Below, one piece after another: positions 61,285 to 64,000 of a stretch of DNA of 64,000 nucleotides. Numbering within the stretch: the stretch's first letter is position 1; every line of letters begins with the position of its first letter. This DNA comes from an uncultured Algibacter sp. (GTDB lineage: Bacteria; Bacteroidota; Bacteroidia; Flavobacteriales; Flavobacteriaceae). The position numbers were made by a program, and so were the translations under genes. The notes beneath the pieces were generated by a model. The model had not been told where the DNA came from. It was given only the letters and a program-made list of their open reading frames with translations, and did not search any database. The DNA lies in the NCBI RefSeq assembly GCF_947490405.1, contig NZ_CANLGU010000002.1, positions 310,001 through 374,000 of the forward strand, given 5' to 3'.

Positions 61285-61635
61285 TTAGCTTTCGCGTTTT
61301 ACTAATGCATAATAATCGCCTTCTAAAGGTAAATACCCTTGATCGTAAACAAAATAATAAACGGTTCCAGCTTTTGTGGTATAAATACTTGTAAAATAAT
61401 TAAAATCGAAACCTGCCTCAATCAATTTAGCACGAGACGTTTTTGTTTTTTGTTGTGGATTTAAAGTTTCCAGAATTCTGTAATTTTTCCGAAGCCTATT
61501 GTTTGTGTTTCTAATTAGGTTTTTACTGTCTTTATTGACTCTATTATTGTAAGCGTTTCGACAACCATCGCTACAGAATTTTTTATCAATTCTACCAACA
61601 ATTTTATCGCCACATTCTAAACATTCTTTTTGCAT
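61285..61635 (-). CDS. Zinc-ribbon protein
   Basis: 116 residues. N-terminal CLECGDKIV...KKFCSDGCRNAY: two Cys pairs for one zinc, as in DUF2116-type ribbons. A basic helical part and a C-terminal beta segment (TSIYTTKAGTVYYFVYDQGYLPL) follow. Role unknown; coupled (4 bp) to the GIDE-like gene. Confidence 0.75.
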   Translation of the reverse strand: MQKECLECGDKIVGRIDKKFCSDGCRNAYNNRVNKDSKNLIRNTNNRLRKNYRILETLNPQQKTKTSRAKLIEAGFDFNYFTSIYTTKAGTVYYFVYDQGYLPLEGDYYALVKRES

Positions 61636-61652
61636 ATAATTGAGCTCATTAA

Positions 61653-62183
61653 TTATAATTTATTCATTTTATACCAACGAAGATGCATTTTTTCTTGTTC
61701 AAAATAAAAATCTTCAACATAGTGCAATCCAATTTTCAAAAGCGTATTATGCGATGCTTCATTTCCTATTTCTGTAGTTGCATAAATCTCTGGAAGTTTT
61801 AAAACATTAAAGGCGTAATCTATTGCAGCTTTTCCAGACTCTGTAGCATAACCTTTACCCCAATATTTTGGAATTAACCTATAACCCACATCATAATATT
61901 TAGTATAACCATTCATGTTATATTCTGTGTTTAAACGCAATCCAGACCAGCCTATAAAATTCCCTGAAGATTTTTCAATAGCCACCCATCTCCCTATGCC
62001 TCTTTCTTTATATTGATTAAGAACACCTTCGATAACTTTTTGAGATGCTTGTTTTGTTTTAACAGGTTTATTCCCCAAATATTTATGCACTTCGGGGTTC
62101 GAATCCAATTCAAACATGCCTTCTAAATCTGATAGACGCATATCTCTTAAAATTAGACGTTCTGTTTCAATGTTAAATACCAT
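61653..62183 (-). CDS. GNAT N-acetyltransferase, RimJ/RimL-like
   Basis: 176 residues. TERLILRDMRLSDLEGMFEL opens the GNAT_3 fold; GYRLIPKYWGKGYATESGKAAIDYAF contains the acetyl-CoA loop (Gly-Lys-Gly-Tyr-Ala). Such proteins acetylate ribosomal-protein N-termini or small amines. Substrate unknown. 17 bp upstream of the zinc-ribbon gene, possibly one transcript with 60567-62721. Confidence 0.85.
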   Translation of the reverse strand: MVFNIETERLILRDMRLSDLEGMFELDSNPEVHKYLGNKPVKTKQASQKVIEGVLNQYKERGIGRWVAIEKSSGNFIGWSGLRLNTEYNMNGYTKYYDVGYRLIPKYWGKGYATESGKAAIDYAFNVLKLPEIYATTEIGNEASHNTLLKIGLHYVEDFYFEQEKMHLRWYKMNKL

Positions 62184-62196
62184 AACCTAAATTGTT

Positions 62197-62721
62197 TTAC
62201 CAATTGCCGGCATAACTCAAACTTATACTTGATGATGCTTTTAAAAACTCAAACTTATATCTTAAAATTTGCCTAATATGCAAATAATCATGTGCCAACC
62301 AATTTCTTAAAAATTGTTCTGCAGATAATTTTCCAAGTTCTGGATGCAACAATGAATTTTCCCAATTTGCAACATCCAATTCTTTTAACCAAGTAACAGA
62401 ATTTGCACGCTCATTTAAAAATGATTGAAGTGTTGATTTGTAATTATTTAAAATATAATTTTTGTCATTTACCCACCCTTCAGGATCGATAGGTATCAAT
62501 TTCTTTTCTGGATACTCGAGAGCATGTTTTACTCGTGCTCTAAAATCATAAATTTCTTCATCTAAAAGATGACAAACAATTTCTAATAGGCACCATTTTT
62601 CTGGTTTTGGCCGCCACAGATATTGATTTTCAGGAATATCTTTCAAAAGATTTTCGAAAATCGATTTATTATTTTCAAGATTACAAATAATATCTTTTAG
62701 CCCATGTTTTGTAGTGTCCAT
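62197..62721 (-). CDS. DinB-family protein
   Basis: 174 residues if started at the ATG at 62719-62721 (MDTTKHGLKDI); an upstream ATG at 62769 would add 16 residues. Four-helix DinB/DUF664 fold with metal-binding histidines: EIVCHLLDEEIYDFRARVKHAL and NWLAHDYLHIRQI. These enzymes are often thiol-S-transferases (bacillithiol-type). No cofactor partner near. First gene of the minus-strand cluster. Confidence 0.8.
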   Translation of the reverse strand: MDTTKHGLKDIICNLENNKSIFENLLKDIPENQYLWRPKPEKWCLLEIVCHLLDEEIYDFRARVKHALEYPEKKLIPIDPEGWVNDKNYILNNYKSTLQSFLNERANSVTWLKELDVANWENSLLHPELGKLSAEQFLRNWLAHDYLHIRQILRYKFEFLKASSSISLSYAGNW

Positions 62722-62901
62722 AGGCGAATGTACAAAATAAATTAATCGTTTACAAACGACTACAAACATTTACAAACGATTTTAAACAAGTAATAACCGA
62801 TTAAAATTTTGGTACTGTTAGATATTTGCAGTGTCGAATCTATGCTGGACTTGTTTCAGTAACTCATGAGTGAAACGACTAATAAGAAAAATTAAAAAGA
62901 T

Positions 62902-62918
62902 CCTGAAACGAGTTCAGG
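62902..62918. repeat. Short palindromic repeat
   Basis: CCTGAA-ACGAG-TTCAGG, a hairpin of the TCCTGAACTCGTTTCAGGA type seen between many flavobacterial genes. 38 bp before ssb. Confidence 0.55.
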
Positions 62919-62955
62919 ACAAGGTATTAACTGTTTAACGAAAAAATTTAAAATT

Positions 62956-63288
62956 ATGAACACGCTTAGAAACAAAGTACAGTTGATTGGTAACTTAGGA
63001 AACGATCCAGAAATCATCAATCTAGAATCAGGAAAAACATTAGCTAAATTTAACATTGCTACTAATGAAAGTTACACTAACAATAACGGTGAAAAAATAA
63101 CAAATACACAATGGCACAATGTAGTTGCTTGGGGTAAAACTGCTCAAATAATAGAGAAGTATGTAACCAAAGGCAAAGAGGTTGCCATTGAGGGAAAGTT
63201 AACATCTAGAAGCTATGATGATAAAGATGGTAACAAGCGCTACATCACAGAAATTGTATGTGGAGAATTATTGATGCTAGGAAAATAA
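62956..63288 (+). CDS. ssb: Single-stranded DNA-binding protein, short form
   Basis: 110 residues: a single OB fold (VQLIGNLGNDPEIINLESGK, WHNVVAWGKTAQIIEKYVTKG, YITEIVCGELLMLGK) with the conserved Trp and Phe/Tyr ligands. It stops right after the last strand, so the flexible linker and acidic DDDIPF-type tip are missing. Such tailless forms are common as second SSBs in flavobacteria and act outside the replisome core. Single-gene unit. Confidence 0.85.
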   Translation: MNTLRNKVQLIGNLGNDPEIINLESGKTLAKFNIATNESYTNNNGEKITNTQWHNVVAWGKTAQIIEKYVTKGKEVAIEGKLTSRSYDDKDGNKRYITEIVCGELLMLGK

Positions 63289-63314
63289 ACCTTTTTTTAT
63301 CCAAAAACTGAATG

Positions 63315-63345
63315 AAGGAAACTTGTGAATTACAGGTTTCCTTTT
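63315..63345. terminator. Terminator overlapping the end of nadB
   Basis: AAGGAAAC/GGTTTCCTT around 63315-63343 with a T run; on the minus strand the nadB stop and last codons (Gly-Asn-Leu) lie inside the stem. Confidence 0.75.
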
Positions 63346-64000
63346 TTTATGTTATCTATATTAAAATACCCTCCCTTGTTTACTTTTCTATCTAAAGATT
63401 GACGTATGATAAGATGCGCTACATTAATCATATTTCTTAATTCGCAAAGTGATGTAGTAATTTTTGATTCTCGGTACAAATCTTCAACCTCTTCATAAAT
63501 TAAATCTAAATGTTTAATAGCACGTTTTAAGCGTTTATTGCTTCTTACTATTCCAACATAATCACGCATCAAAGCTTGTAATTGCTTTAAGTTATGTTGA
63601 ATTAAAATATGCTCTTTGGTGATAATTGTACCTTCATCATTCCAATCAGGGATTTCAATATCGGCATCTTTATGCTTTGTCTTGGACAAATGTTTAAAAA
63701 TATTATGAGCATAAACCAGTGCTTCTAAGAGGGAATTAGATGCTAGTCTATTAGCTCCATGTAAACCTGTTCTCGAACATTCTCCACAAGCAAATAAATC
63801 TTTAATAGTAGTTTTTCCTTTTTTATCAACCTCAATACCGCCACATAAATAATGAGATGCTGGCACCACAGGAATCCAATCTTCTTTAATATCTATATGT
63901 TGTTCTAAACACTTATTATAGATATTTGGAAAATGCTTGATAAACGCCTCCATATCTAAATGGGTACAATCTAGATATACATGAGATTCTCCAGATTTTT
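63330..64000 (-). CDS. nadB: L-aspartate oxidase, 3' part
   Basis: Open frame of 223 codons that runs off the right edge; the first visible residues read KSGESHVYLDCTHLDMEAF, so an ATG at 63953 is internal, not the start. Oxidises aspartate to iminoaspartate in NAD synthesis. Seen: LFACGECSRTGLHGANRLASNSLLEALVYA, the FAD-binding end of the flavoprotein domain, and the C-terminal helical domain (MRDYVGIVRSNKRLKRAIKHL). Only the last 40 percent of the gene is in the window. Confidence 0.92.
   Translation of the reverse strand, partial: KSGESHVYLDCTHLDMEAFIKHFPNIYNKCLEQHIDIKEDWIPVVPASHYLCGGIEVDKKGKTTIKDLFACGECSRTGLHGANRLASNSLLEALVYAHNIFKHLSKTKHKDADIEIPDWNDEGTIITKEHILIQHNLKQLQALMRDYVGIVRSNKRLKRAIKHLDLIYEEVEDLYRESKITTSLCELRNMINVAHLIIRQSLDRKVNKGGYFNIDNIKKGNL

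Overview
The window reads as chromosome of a marine-type flavobacterium (Bacteroidota, Flavobacteriaceae). The signs are: AT-rich DNA; promoters of the TAnnTTTG (-7) kind; a metalloprotease with a type IX secretion C-terminal tail; a TonB-dependent receptor with a carboxypeptidase-D regulatory domain; many SPII lipoproteins; and a ribonucleotide reductase whose ATP-cone sits on the small subunit, as in Leeuwenhoekiella. All names are assigned by reading motifs; no database search was possible.

Layout. 1-8.7 kb: a two-gene RHS/YD-repeat locus (an upstream RHS partner, then a core protein with a variable toxin tip) and an overlapping putative immunity gene. 8.7-20.4 kb: an accessory island with a small HTH regulator, small membrane proteins, a DnaA/Rep-like HTH protein, an orphan C5-cytosine methyltransferase, a catalytic-domain-only tyrosine recombinase followed by a probably dead paralogue, an AAA-type ATPase, two overlapping tyrosine recombinases (the second lacks the first catalytic Arg), and a DarTG toxin-antitoxin pair. 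20.7-23.0 kb: an orphan RHS tail with a caspase-like tip, a lipoprotein that may be its immunity protein, and a RAYT transposase broken by one stop codon. The island thus lies between one RHS toxin-immunity pair and a second displaced one, as in an RHS hotspot that collects mobile and conflict genes.

23.2-28.0 kb: a tightly overlapping seven-gene operon for a type II secretion/pseudopilus-like machine (two lipoproteins, a GspC/PilP-like protein, three pseudopilin-like proteins, GspF) without secretin or ATPase genes here. 28.1-37.8 kb: housekeeping (tRNA-Leu, prs, rplY, tadA, an M36 protease, dxs, a nucleoside-hydrolase-like protein, dgt). 37.8-45.6 kb: what looks like a phosphate regulon (small CarboxypepD_reg protein, TonB receptor, beta-helix lipoprotein, YwqK-like protein, PiT transporter fused to a PhoU-like domain), with heptamers of the (g/t)TAACAT type spaced exactly 11 bp apart upstream of its transcription units.

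45.7-64 kb: ppnP, an OmpA-type lipoprotein, nrdB-nrdA, DUF3109, MarC, an FAD oxidoreductase, a C-terminal processing protease with dCMP deaminase, a VOC lipoprotein, HupE-like, SDR threonine dehydrogenase, TPR and CBS proteins, a GIDE-like membrane protein, GNAT, DinB, ssb, and the 3' part of nadB running off the right edge. Dispersed flavobacterial hairpin repeats sit in several of the gaps.
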